DNA of 64,000 nucleotides from CBDCFL01 sp965216135 (lineage in GTDB: Bacteria > Pseudomonadota > Alphaproteobacteria > Rhodobacterales > Rhodobacteraceae): positions 109,916 to 173,915 of the forward strand of contig CBDCFL010000016.1 of the NCBI GenBank assembly GCA_965216135.1, written 5' to 3'. The translations under genes and the position numbers were made by a program. Positions 53,652 to 62,526 of this stretch are shown here, piece by piece (position 1 is the first letter of the stretch; each line of letters opens with the position of its first letter). The notes below the pieces were generated by a model that saw only the letters and a list, made by a program, of their open reading frames with translations, searched no databases and was not told where the DNA came from.

Positions 53652-53686
53652 ATATTGTGCTTCTCAAATTACATTATCACAAATAT
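53652..53686. promoter_or_regulatory. Inverted repeat upstream of gene X
   Basis: ATATTGTG at 53652-53659 and CACAAATAT at 53678-53686 face each other in an AT-rich stretch immediately before the gene X start. It might be an operator or an unusual promoter region. The arms differ by one inserted base. Confidence 0.3.
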
Positions 53687-53756
53687 GGGGTTCGCTGCCT
53701 TTCGGTTCAAGGTGTTTGTGTTCGTCCCCGTCCTCTCTGAGCGCTAGGGTCAGGAC

Positions 53757-54134
53757 TCATAACCAGAAGATAACGGTTGCTGCGAGGTAGATGGCTGAGC
53801 GGAATGTGTGGGCGCATCTGTCGTACCGAGTTGCGATGCGTCGCCAGTCTTTGAGCTTGGCAAACAGGTTTTCGATTTTGTGCCGGGTCTTGCAGTATCT
53901 CGCTGGTTTCTTGCGGTTTCTCTTTGGCGGGATGCAAGGAGTGATACCCTGATCAGTAAGTGTGTTGCGGATATTGTCGCTGTCATAACCTTTGTCACCA
54001 ATCAACGTTTCTGCCTTTGGCAGGTTCTTCAATAGCACCTCCGCCCCTTGGAAGTCGCTGCGCTGACCTTCGGTGAGATAGAGCCGCACGGGACGCCCTT
54101 GATTGTCACACAGGGTGTGTAGCTTGGTGTTCAT
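53757..54134 (-). CDS. IS5-family transposase, downstream frame
   Basis: C-terminal half of a DDE transposase: LIGDKGYDSDNIRN (second Asp), IPPKRNRKKPARYCKTRHKIENLFAKLKDW cut into its typical RHKIENLFAKLK core (Glu), and RCAHTFRSAIYLAATVIFWL at the end. Together with the upstream frame it would be made by a -1 shift near LNKG. The TGA lies within the left end repeat. Since the element lacks its right end it cannot move, but protein could still be produced. Confidence 0.8.
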   Translation of the reverse strand: MNTKLHTLCDNQGRPVRLYLTEGQRSDFQGAEVLLKNLPKAETLIGDKGYDSDNIRNTLTDQGITPCIPPKRNRKKPARYCKTRHKIENLFAKLKDWRRIATRYDRCAHTFRSAIYLAATVIFWL

Positions 54135-54151
54135 CCCGCCCTTTGTGCGGC

Positions 54152-54502
54152 CTATAAGCCTTGGCTCGTCGCCCCCTTATTAAGGCTGGAGGCAGTACGG
54201 TGGGTTTTGAGGTGAGTGGCATCGATCATCAGAACACCACTGCTTTCCACGCCAGGATTTGCCAGTTCCGCAAAGATACGCTCGAATATGCCGTTTTCTG
54301 ACCACCGTCGAAACCGATTGTACAGGGTTTTATGCGGCCCATACTCAGGCGGAGCGTCCCGCCAGCGCAGACCATTGCGAATGACATGGGCGATGCCGCT
54401 GAGAACCTTTCGGTCATCAGCACGCGCGACGCCACGTGGCTTCGGGAACATGTGCTGGATGCGTTTCAGGTGCTCTTGGTCGAGCCAGAATAGATGCGAC
54501 AT
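54152..54502 (-). CDS. IS5-family transposase, upstream frame
   Basis: About 116 residues starting MSHLFWLDQEHLKRIQHMFP; DUF4096-type N-terminus (IRNGLRWRDAPPEYGPHKTLYNRF) and the first catalytic Asp in GVLMIDATHLKTHRTASSL. The family sequence continues in the -1 frame after LNKG, as in the IS5 at 7391. I start at 54502 by family comparison; a longer frame from 54592 enters non-IS sequence. Confidence 0.78.
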   Translation of the reverse strand: MSHLFWLDQEHLKRIQHMFPKPRGVARADDRKVLSGIAHVIRNGLRWRDAPPEYGPHKTLYNRFRRWSENGIFERIFAELANPGVESSGVLMIDATHLKTHRTASSLNKGATSQGL

Positions 54503-55219
54503 GGACAATCCTCCTGCCGCCCTTGAATCATGAAGCTGTAAAACATGGAATCGGTCATTGCAGTTCGCAAAGCGGTCATCTGACGAAAACACTCAGATGA
54601 CCGCAAGGAGCCCAAACCTGACATATTGAGACTTCCTACATGGGCCGCCTAAAGCGCAAATCTAATTCGAGACGTCTACCAGTTTGTGGACCCATCCTTG
54701 AACTTGCATCGCATCGTCATAGGTTGCGCCGACCGGAATCGGCTCAAGACCACGAACCGCTCGAGCAAATGCCCTGAGTTCCTCGGCCAGCATTCCCGTG
54801 GGTCCCGTTGGGTTCGGCCGTATCTCGATACCCAAAGGATAGCGGCTGCAATTATCCCAGATTTGTATCGGGCGCGGATTAGGGTTTAGTCGGGCCGACC
54901 AGCCGTCCCCCATCACTTCCAGCCGGTCATATCCGTGCGTGCCCATTCCGGGCGGCGTCAGGAATGAAGCTGCAAAGGAAGCGATCGTATCATCGCCCCA
55001 TTTCAACTGGGCCAACGCGAGGTCGACCGACCCGCCTTCATGTGGTTTGCGCGATTGTGCTTGAAACGATGACGGCTCTGCGCCGCCCATCAATGCCTGA
55101 ATGCAATAGAGGTCGTGCACCATGATAAGATCAAAGGGCGAGCTGTGTGGATCATCTTGCAAGCCAGCTGGCCGATGCCTTTCGGCGGAAATGTAACGGA
55201 TATTTCCACGCCCATTTAT

Positions 55220-56382
55220 ACCACCGAGCGGAATGCCTGACTCACGTTGGGGATTCCCAAGCGGTCCGATCTCTGACTCAATGTGGTGAACCAATGAGGT
55301 TCGCCATGGCAGCGCCTATCGACTTACGGAACGATTTTGACAGCGTCTCACTGCGGCGCCTCGCGAAGAGGACCAGGGACGCGACCCAGAGCCGTCGTCT
55401 GCTGGCGTTGGCCGAGGTCTACGATGGTGGCAGCAGGACGGATGCGTCGCGGATCGGCGGCGTCGGTCTGCAGATCATTCGCGACTGGGTGCTGCGCTTC
55501 AACGCCCGCGGACCGGACGGGCTGGTCGATGGGAAGTCACCGGGCGCACCCTCGAAGCTCAACGCCGATCACCGCCGCGCACTGGCGGAGGTTGTTGAGG
55601 CCGGCCCGGTCCCGGCGGTCGACGGCGTCGTGCGCTGGCGGCGCAAGGACCTGGCGCGGTGGCTCTTGGAGACGTTCGCCATCTCGCTCGACGAGACCAC
55701 GGTCGGGCGCGAGTTGAAGGCGCTCGGCTTCGCCAAGATCTCGGCGCGGCCGCGCCACTACGCGCAAAACGAGCTGGCCGTCGAGGCTTTTAAAAAAAAC
55801 TTCCCCGCCGAACTGGCGAAGATCCGGGCGAGGCTCCCGAAAGGCGTCGAGATAGAGCTGTGGTGGCAAGATGAAGCCCGCATCGGCCAGAAGAATAAGC
55901 TCACACGCCGATGGGCCAGACGTGGCACGCGCCCGCGGGCGCCCCGCGACCAGCGCACCGAATGGGCCTATATCTTCGGCGCGATCTGTCCCGCGAAGGG
56001 GAAAGGCGCCGGGCTGGTCATGCCCTGGTGCGACACCGACGCCATGGCGGCGCACCTCATCGAGATCAGTGCCGCCGTCGATCCCGGCACCCATGCGGTG
56101 CTGATCGTCGATCAGGCCGGTTGGCACTTGACGCCCAAGCTGGCGATCCCCGACAACATCACCGTCCTGGCGCTGCCGCCACGATCGCCCGAGTTGAACC
56201 CGGTGGAGAATGTCTGGCAATTCATGCGCGACAACTGGTTGTCGAACCGGATCTTCAAATCCTACGAAGACATCGTCGCGCTGTGCTGCCAAGCCTGGAA
56301 CAACCTCATCGACCAACCATGGAAGATCATGTCCCTCGGCATGCGCAAATGGGCGCATGGGTTCGGATCAATGACCGTTGGT
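55220..56382 (+). mobile_element. IS630-family element, copy 2 (1,163 bp)
   Basis: ACCACCGAGCGG to CCGTTGGT, flanked by AT (55218-55219 and 56383-56384); TA just inside on each side is the conventional reading. Almost identical to copy 1 but without its deletion. Confidence 0.92.
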
Positions 56383-56448
56383 ATTATTTCCTCCAGAAGT
56401 TGGCGAAACTCCGTTCCAAAAAGTAAAATGTGTCCGAGCATCAAATGA
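55294..56448 (+). CDS. IS630-family transposase (copy 2) with lost stop codon
   Basis: Starts MRFAMAAPIDLRNDFDSVSL; complete DDE set (LWWQDEARIGQ, LIVDQAGWH, SPELNPVENVWQFM). Native proteins end KWAHGF; copy 1 has TGA after GF at 19197-19199, but here the codon is GGA, so translation runs through the end repeat into the flanking oxidoreductase gene and adds about 27 residues (GSMTVGIISSRSWRNSVPK and on) up to a TGA at 56448. The catalytic core is intact, so it may still work; the tail would also place translation antisense to the split gene. Confidence 0.88.
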   Translation: MRFAMAAPIDLRNDFDSVSLRRLAKRTRDATQSRRLLALAEVYDGGSRTDASRIGGVGLQIIRDWVLRFNARGPDGLVDGKSPGAPSKLNADHRRALAEVVEAGPVPAVDGVVRWRRKDLARWLLETFAISLDETTVGRELKALGFAKISARPRHYAQNELAVEAFKKNFPAELAKIRARLPKGVEIELWWQDEARIGQKNKLTRRWARRGTRPRAPRDQRTEWAYIFGAICPAKGKGAGLVMPWCDTDAMAAHLIEISAAVDPGTHAVLIVDQAGWHLTPKLAIPDNITVLALPPRSPELNPVENVWQFMRDNWLSNRIFKSYEDIVALCCQAWNNLIDQPWKIMSLGMRKWAHGFGSMTVGIISSRSWRNSVPKSKMCPSIK

Positions 56449-56834
56449 CCCCGCGATTCATCAACCAACGATCGAATTGATTCGGCCTCGTCGAGCGACT
56501 GGCTGAGTGGCTTTTCCAACAACACAGACTTGCCAGCTTCAAGCAGTAGTTTCGTGATTGGGATGTGCTGCGATGTCGTTGCCGCCACAACCCAAGCGTC
56601 AGCATCGGATTCTGACACCGCCTTTCTCAGATCCATCCAGCCCGGTGCGTCCAGCCCCAGGTGTTTTGCCTCGTCGAGGCTCTCCTGCCGTCGCGCACAA
56701 AGTGCGACAAGTTCGGTTTCTGCCAATCCGGTTATTGTTTGCGCGTGGAGTTTGCCGAAAAAACCCAATCCGACGACGCCGATTTTTACAGGATCAAACG
56801 ATGAATTTGTCATGTCGGTTTCCCCGCAGTCAGA

Positions 56835-56970
56835 TCAATCGTATTCGGCCTGGCTTAAGCGCAACCGCGTTTCCGTCAACGGCAATTGCCTGACCGGAAA
56901 TTCGCCTGCCTGCGTGAGACGCCAGATAGACGGCCATCGAGGCGATCTCATCTGCATGGCGTTGTTGCAT
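56835..56970 (-). pseudogene. C-terminal fragment of a short-chain dehydrogenase (SDR)
   Basis: About 44 codons read ADEIASMAVYLASHAGRRISG then QAIAVDGNAVAL and end in TGA at 56835. This is the typical SDR tail (DE/A-IA...YLAS..A..ITG..I.VDGG). The remainder, including the NAD-binding N-terminus and the catalytic Tyr-Lys, is missing; upstream sequence stops resembling an SDR within 40 bp of the IS5 at 57012. Confidence 0.75.
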
Positions 56971-57011
56971 GGATCAGACAATAGTCGCAAGCCGCCCTTA
57001 CCCGTGATACA

Positions 57012-58020
57012 GGCTATGAGATTTGTTTGAACACGGGTCGGCCGAGTTCGGTCATTTTGTTGAGAATGGCGACGCCGATTTTGGCCTCCGTTTGCTGATT
57101 TTCGAAACAGCGGGCTTTCAGTTTTGGCCCGATAATAGCCTTCCAGCGCCCCATCTGTGTCTCAATTCTACTGCGCTGATTGTAGCCACTGCCAGATTGC
57201 CAGGCCATGCGGCCATGAGTTTGAATTTTAACAATATGTCGGTCTCGAAGTGAGGGAAAACACTTGGATTGCGGGCTTGGAATGGCGTTCTTCGGTGGAG
57301 GAATAATGATTTCAACCGCCTCGCCAAATCGTGCCTTAAGCAAGTCACTGGTCGGTGCGCCGTCGTAGGCACCGTCCGCTATAAACCGGGAGACCGGAGT
57401 GCCAATCTGATTTAATAGATCAGGCAGCACTGTTGGATCGCCAACGTCATCCAGCGTTAAATCCGAACAAACGATATCGCCAGTCACAAGGTTCAGACCA
57501 AGGTGAAGTTTACGCCACCGTTTGCGTTTGGCCTTTACATTATACTTGCTTTGCAGCCACTCACCCTCATCGAAAACCTTCAAACCCGTACTGTCGATGG
57601 CCAAGTGGACCGGATCTGTTATTTTGATTTTGGGCCTTGCCGGAAGGCTCAGACCACGCCCTCGGCGCGACAGTGTCGAGAAATCAGGAACTGAAATTTC
57701 CAGCAGCATCAGCTTTGATATGCTGCGTATCAGCCCTTGGGTCTGGCGCAGCGGCAACCTGTAAACCATGCCCAGCGTCAGGCACATCGTGATCGCCAGA
57801 TCCGAGTATCGCGGCTGGCCGCCGCGCGACCTGCGCCGTGGTGCAGCCCAGTGCTTTCGCGCATCCCCTGTGATCCAAACCGTCAAATCACCACGATTTC
57901 GCAGGCTTTCATTATACCCGCACCAGTTCGTCACCCGATATTTCTTCTTCGCAAACTTGTGCCGGCGGGAGGTGTTGAATTTATGCGGCATTAAGCATAT
58001 CCGTGGTCGTGGCAAAAGCC
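57012..58020 (-). mobile_element. IS5-family (IS903-like) element, 1,009 bp, no target duplication
   Basis: Ends GGCTATGAGATTTG at 57012 and, from 58020 on the other strand, GGCTTTTGCCACG, the GGCTTTG-type ends of IS903-like members. The nine flanking bases (CGTGATACA left, TATGTTAAC right) do not match, so the flanks were probably brought together by recombination or deletion. Confidence 0.75.
57014..57991 (-). CDS. IS5-family transposase (single frame)
   Basis: 325 residues starting MPHKFNTSRRHKFAKKKYRV. Catalytic residues: HLAIDSTGLKVFDEGEW (first Asp), FIADGAYDGAPTSDLL (second Asp), and the YNQRSRIETQMGRWKAIIG Y-x2-R-x3-E signature (Glu). Full length, no frame damage. I start at the family Met (57991), not at an earlier in-frame codon. 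Its TAG stop lies inside the left end repeat. Confidence 0.9.
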   Translation of the reverse strand: MPHKFNTSRRHKFAKKKYRVTNWCGYNESLRNRGDLTVWITGDARKHWAAPRRRSRGGQPRYSDLAITMCLTLGMVYRLPLRQTQGLIRSISKLMLLEISVPDFSTLSRRGRGLSLPARPKIKITDPVHLAIDSTGLKVFDEGEWLQSKYNVKAKRKRWRKLHLGLNLVTGDIVCSDLTLDDVGDPTVLPDLLNQIGTPVSRFIADGAYDGAPTSDLLKARFGEAVEIIIPPPKNAIPSPQSKCFPSLRDRHIVKIQTHGRMAWQSGSGYNQRSRIETQMGRWKAIIGPKLKARCFENQQTEAKIGVAILNKMTELGRPVFKQIS

Positions 58021-58031
58021 TATGTTAACAC

Positions 58032-58130
58032 TTGACACCCGATCCGTGCAACAACGCCTCAACGCAGGCAATCGACCGGTTGCTGATGGCCGGAATGGAA
58101 CTGCTGCGCCATCATATCGAAGTGTACTGA
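58032..58130 (+). pseudogene. Short C-terminal gene fragment of unknown family
   Basis: 32 codons ending QAIDRLLMAGMELLRHHIEVY before a TGA at 58128-58130, one base before the start of the MmgE/PrpD frame. The spacing is that of an operon neighbour, and the upstream remainder was lost at the IS5 end (58020). The sequence is too short to name. Confidence 0.35.
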
Positions 58131-58131
58131 G

Positions 58132-59476
58132 ATGCCGGAAAGAGCGATTGACAGATTATCCGGGTTTCGGACTCAAACCACAGCGGATCAAATTCCATCG
58201 GCTACATTGCTGCGCGCGGCGGATTGCGCACTGGATGCGATCGGATCGGCGCTGGCCGGGCGCGACGCGCACAGCGTTCAGGCGATGCAGGCGGTGATCT
58301 GCGCGGAAATGCAGGCCGGGCAGTCGCAAATCTGGTTCAGTGGCAAAAACAGCAACCCGATCGGTGCTGCGACCATCAACGCCATGGCGGCCACGGCACT
58401 GGACGTTGACGACGGCCACCGGATGGCAGCGGGTCATCCGGGTGCGGCAATTATTGCCGCCGCCTCCGCTGTTGCAAATCAGACCGGGGCAAGTTTTGGC
58501 GACTATCTGGTTGCGATTGTCGTGGCCTATGAGGCCGCGGTACGCGTGGCCCTGGCCCCGCAACCCGGACCATCACACATCAACAGTCAGCGGCCGCTGG
58601 AGCGGTGTTGGCGCGGCGGTTGCAATGGCGAAATTGCAGAATTTGTCGGCATCGGTCATGGCGCAGGCTATCCTGATCGCGGAACAACAGGCACCGCGAT
58701 TGTCCTCAGCCATGCACCACGGCTTTGCCGGATCAGACGTTAAAGAGGGCATCGCTTGGTCGGTCCATTCGGGCATGTTTGCGGTTGAACTGGCCAAGTC
58801 AGGATTTCGCGGATACCCCGACACGTTCGAGCAGGGCATTCTGTACGATCCGGCAATGCTGGTTGCCAATCTTGGCGATTTTGCCGCGATATCGGGATTG
58901 TTCTTCAAACCCTATGCGTGCTGCCGGTGGATACATTCCGCGATCGACGCGCTTTTGCTGCTGATCAAGGAACGAAATCTTACGCCCGATCAGATCGACG
59001 ATGTCGAGGTCGCGACATTTGAAAAAGCCGTCAATCTTGGCAATCATGTTGCCCCGAAAACCGAAGCCGAAGCCCAGTTCTCGATCCCGTTTTGCCTAAG
59101 CGCGATCGCGATCCACGGGGCGAACTGCCTGACGCCGATAGATACCGCTTTGCTGGGCGACAAGCGCATCGTTGAATTTGCCCACAAAGTGCGGATCACT
59201 TTCGATCCCGCCATGCAGGCGATGTTCCCGGCAAAGGCACCGGCAATTGTACGGCTGAAAGTCAGCGGCCACGTCTGCGCAAAAATAGTGGACGCGGCGT
59301 TTGGCGATCCGACAAACCCAATGTTCCGGACCGACCTGCATCAGAAATTCAAAACTCTGGCGAAACCGCGGCTGGGCAGCGACAGGATATCGCAGATCAT
59401 GATGCATTTTGGGACGACAAGCGCCGCACCCGAACATTCTGCCCAAGAGGTGTTGGATCTGATTGCGATGCCTTAA
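58132..59476 (+). pseudogene. MmgE/PrpD-family gene with a frameshift
   Basis: The 5' frame (from ATG 58132) covers the all-helical N-terminal domain: ALDAIGSALAGRDAHSVQAM, AATINAMAATALDVDDGHR with the conserved DDGH, and HPGAAIIAAASAVANQTG. At about 58590 the frame changes: the expected SGRWSGVGAAVAMAKL continues in the +1 frame relative to the start, and from there the lid and C-terminal parts (SDVKEGIAWSVHSGMFAVEL, FFKPYACCRWIHSAIDA) run to TAA at 59476. MmgE/PrpD proteins dehydrate 2-methylcitrate-like acids. One indel inactivates it. Confidence 0.85.
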
Positions 59477-59620
59477 AACGCTTTGCGTTTGATGTGAATC
59501 GCCCGGACTGCCGAACGCGGTTGTTTCACAACCACTGCCTCGGCTGACCGGGCGATGCGATGGCTCAAATAAAACGCAAAACGCTGTAGCGGACCAAACC
59601 CGCGCAGTTTTCAGGTACGG

Positions 59621-60820
59621 TTAACGAAGTTGCCCAACCGCCTTTGAGATTCGGGCGCATGCCTCAGCCAAGGCGTCGTCGGATTTTGCAAAACACAATC
59701 GCAGGTGCCCCGGTGCACCAAACTCTGATCCGGGAACCAGGGCGACACCGGCATCTTGCAACAGATAGCTGCTAAGATCATTGTCTGAAGACAGGATCTT
59801 GCTGCCCGGTGTGGTTTTTTTCATCAATGCGCCACAGGCAATGAAATGGTAAAACGCGCCATCCGGTTGGTTCATCGCCAGCCCGTCAACGACGCTCAAC
59901 GCGTCACGCACCAGATCGCGCCGCCTTGCATAGGCCGAATTCCAATCGCTCAGATAGTCTTGGGGTCCGGTCAATGCGGCCAACGCGGCGGCCTGACCCA
60001 CCGACGACGGGTTGGTCGTGGACTGTCCCTGCAATTTTGTCATTGCCGCAATCAAATCTTGCGGCCCGCCTGCGTAGCCAATTCGCCAACCGGTCATCGC
60101 ATAGCTTTTCGAGACACCGTTGACGGTCAGAACCCGGTCTTTCAGATCGGAGGCAACTTCGACCATCGTGGCAAAAATTGCCGTGTCAAAAACGATTGCC
60201 TCGTAAATGTCGTCACACATCAATGCGACATCTCGATGTTCGCGAAGCACGTCGGCCAGTGCCCTTAGATCATCGGCGGAGTACACAGCACCGGTCGGGT
60301 TGCCCGGCGAATTCAGGATGAGCCAGCGGGTATTGCCGGTTATTGCCGCGCGCAAAGCCTTGGCGGAAAGTTTGAACCCATCTTCGGCGGAACATGGAAC
60401 AACAACCGGCGAGCCGTCCGAAATGCGCACCATATCGGGGTAACTTACCCAATATGGCGCCGGAACAATAACCTCATCGCCGGGGTTCAGGGACGCCATA
60501 AGTGCGTTGAAAATCAGCTGTTTGGCACCGGTTCCGACGATGACTTCGTCGGGCGTATAGCTGATGGCGTTCTGCGCCCGGAATTTGTTGCAGATCGCCT
60601 GGCGCAGTTCTGTCGTGCCCGCGACCGCTGTGTAGCGTGTGGCCCCTGCTTTTGCGGCGGCGAACGCGGCGTCGGTCACGAATTCCGGCGTGTCAAAATC
60701 CGGCTCTCCCTCGCCAAGCTCGATTATATCGCGGCCCGCGTCCTTCAGATCGCGCGCCAATTGCGCCAGCTTTACGGTTCCCGAAACCCGCGCCTTTTGC
60801 ACTTTTTTGCTCAGCTGCAT
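59621..60820 (-). CDS. PLP-dependent aminotransferase (aspartate aminotransferase type)
   Basis: 399 residues, class I/II fold type I. The PLP Lys is in VNGVSKSYAMTGWRIGYAGG (about residue 235); the substrate-binding Arg is in PGHLRLCFAKS near the end; IELGEGEPDFDTPEFV and LNSPGNPTGAVYS are further hallmarks. It transfers the amino group of aspartate (or an aromatic/prephenate-like donor) to 2-oxoglutarate. Divergent from the DMFase-like pair across 82 bp. No damage is seen, so it is one of the few intact genes of this region. Confidence 0.9.
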   Translation of the reverse strand: MQLSKKVQKARVSGTVKLAQLARDLKDAGRDIIELGEGEPDFDTPEFVTDAAFAAAKAGATRYTAVAGTTELRQAICNKFRAQNAISYTPDEVIVGTGAKQLIFNALMASLNPGDEVIVPAPYWVSYPDMVRISDGSPVVVPCSAEDGFKLSAKALRAAITGNTRWLILNSPGNPTGAVYSADDLRALADVLREHRDVALMCDDIYEAIVFDTAIFATMVEVASDLKDRVLTVNGVSKSYAMTGWRIGYAGGPQDLIAAMTKLQGQSTTNPSSVGQAAALAALTGPQDYLSDWNSAYARRRDLVRDALSVVDGLAMNQPDGAFYHFIACGALMKKTTPGSKILSSDNDLSSYLLQDAGVALVPGSEFGAPGHLRLCFAKSDDALAEACARISKAVGQLR

Positions 60821-60902
60821 GATTTCATCCTTGAGATCGACAAATATATCTAAAATATATAGATTCCGACTGTTACTCTGTCCACAAATTTAGGGGCGTG
60901 AA

Positions 60903-61241
60903 ATGCTTTTATACGATCCAAATGGTGCAGTATTTGAAATCGACGGAACACGCTCTGATCTGGCGGCGGAATACCGCGATAACCTGCGTGGCCCGTTCAG
61001 CCTGGAACTGCAACAGGTGTTAGACAAAATGCACACAACACCACTGAAAGGCCGATTTGTTCTATTGGTGTTAAGGCCGTTTGAAGAGTTTGGCCTTGCC
61101 CGGCTCAGCGGCGAACGCGGCGTGCCGCCCGAACCCGTTCCCGGTGTTTCCTATAAATCGATGGCGGCGGCTGAGTGGGATATTTTCAAACGGAGTTGGC
61201 TGGCGCTGACCGGATTACCTGTCGGTGTGGAGGATCCCTAG
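60903..61241 (+). CDS. N,N-dimethylformamidase small-subunit-like protein
   Basis: 112 residues beginning MLLYDPNGAVFEIDGTRSDL. It is about the size of the DMFase alpha subunit (about 130 residues) and directly precedes a gene resembling the beta subunit, which is the dmfA1-dmfA2 order. The LQQVLDKMHTTPLKGRFVLL and the Trp/Lys-rich AAAEWDIFKRSWLALTGLP segments have no catalytic motif that I can name. DMFase alpha subunits cap the large iron-containing subunit. Ribosome site GGGGCGTGAA precedes the ATG. The assignment is by context as much as by sequence. Confidence 0.65.
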   Translation: MLLYDPNGAVFEIDGTRSDLAAEYRDNLRGPFSLELQQVLDKMHTTPLKGRFVLLVLRPFEEFGLARLSGERGVPPEPVPGVSYKSMAAAEWDIFKRSWLALTGLPVGVEDP

Positions 61242-62526
61242 GATGCACAGCACAACCGGATTGCTGGGATATTGCCAGCCGCTGCGTTTGCATGGTGGCG
61301 AAACAACCGCGCTGAAAATTTCTTCCAACGGGCCGCGCCACTGTTCGGTTGGTATTTTCCGGATTGTCTGTGGCGATATAGACCCCAAAGGCCCTGGTGC
61401 AAGTTATGAAGAAATGCCCTGGGGTTCGGCAGATAATCTCGTGGTTCAAAACCAGGCCGTCAATGCAGGATCAAGTGCGATTGTGCAGAAGACACTCGGT
61501 CTTGGTGATGGCGCGACTATCCGGGTGTCGTTGAATATTTTTCCCACGATGCCGCTTGGGAAAGAACAAGTGATCTTTCACTGGGGCGACATTTCATTGG
61601 TTCTGAACGCTGCGGGTCAAATCTCTGCGCGGGCCGGTGGCACCGTGGTTATGACCGATCAGCCGGTCTTGAAACGACGCTGGTATCGGCTGGAAATGGT
61701 CGCCAATCGGAAGAACGAAAAACTTTCACTTGATGTGCGAATGTCAGAAGCGGTCGCAGGTCACGCAGCGCATGAAAATCTTACCGCGCCACTGACTGCG
61801 CTCAACACCCCCGGCGATACCGATCCGATGGTTTTTGCCGCGCGTTTTGACCGATTGGAGAATGGGCGTCTGTTCACCCGGGATCACTACAACGGCAAGA
61901 TCGAGCGCCCCACCATTTCGCATACCGACGAAAACTCCGCGGTGATGGAATGGGATTTTTCAAAAGATCAATCGGGTGTTACGGCGGTGGATATTAGTTC
62001 GGGCGGGCATCACCTGACGCTGGTCAACACACCGATGCGGGCGTGCAGCGGGCACAACTGGGACAGCTCGGTCGAAAGCTGGCAGGAAGACCCGTCGCAA
62101 TATGGCGCGATCCACTTTCACGACGACGATATGACCGATTGCTACTGGGAAACGTCCGTAAATATTACCCCGCCCAAAGACGCGCCATCTGGCTATTACA
62201 TCGCGCGCCTGACCGCACCCGGCGTTCAAAGCGATGTGCCGTTCTTTGTATCCGTCCTTCCGGCCAAGCCAAAAGCCCGTATTTTGTTGATCGCCCCGAC
62301 GGCCACCTATTTGTCCTATGCCAACACCCACATCAAATTTGACAGCCACAATACTGAAAACCTGTTCGAGGCACCGATCGCGATAAGCGAGGACGAGTTC
62401 TATCTGAACAGCCACCGCGAATTAGGCCTGTCGCACTATGACACCCACAGCGACGATTCCGGTGTGATATATGTCAGCGAACGCAGGCCGATGCTAAATT
62501 TCAGACCCGGGCTGTATACATTCAAC

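Larger units (their letters stand above)
48466..53740. mobile_element. Putative integrative island next to tRNA-Ser
   Basis: Contains, all on minus, a tyrosine integrase, an HTH protein, an excisionase-like HTH protein and two unrecognised genes, one split by IS630. The near boundary is the tRNA 3' end. No second copy of the tRNA 3' end was found downstream in the window, so the far boundary is unknown; the truncated IS5 at 53747 may have removed it. Confidence 0.55.
53747..54530 (-). mobile_element. IS5-family element, right end missing
   Basis: Left end GGGTCAGGACTCATAA at 53747 behind CTA, with two overlapping transposase frames inside. The matching end expected near 54540 (complement of GGGTCAGGACTC) is absent; after CCCTTGAATCATGAAGCTG the sequence no longer resembles an IS5 leader. 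I place the break at about 54530. Confidence 0.7.
54662..56813 (-). pseudogene. Gfo/Idh/MocA-family oxidoreductase, split by IS630 copy 2
   Basis: The 5' part (56813-56383) has IGVVGLGFFGKLHAQTI (Rossmann NAD(P) motif) and LLEAGKSVLLEKPLSQSLDEAE, the EKP motif that positions the catalytic Lys. The 3' part (55217-54662) continues GRGNIRYISAERHRP and contains SPFDLIMVHDLYCIQALMG with the conserved Asp-His pair, to a TAG. Removing the IS and one AT copy gives 329 codons including stop. Members dehydrogenate inositols and related polyols or sugars. The next gene on the same strand was apparently an SDR, now a fragment, suggesting a sugar or polyol catabolic cluster. Confidence 0.87.

Noticed and set aside
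55147..55293. IS630 transposase start upstream of the element
   Set aside because: This part is antisense to the oxidoreductase gene and outside the IS; copies 1 and 2 share only the start at 55294.
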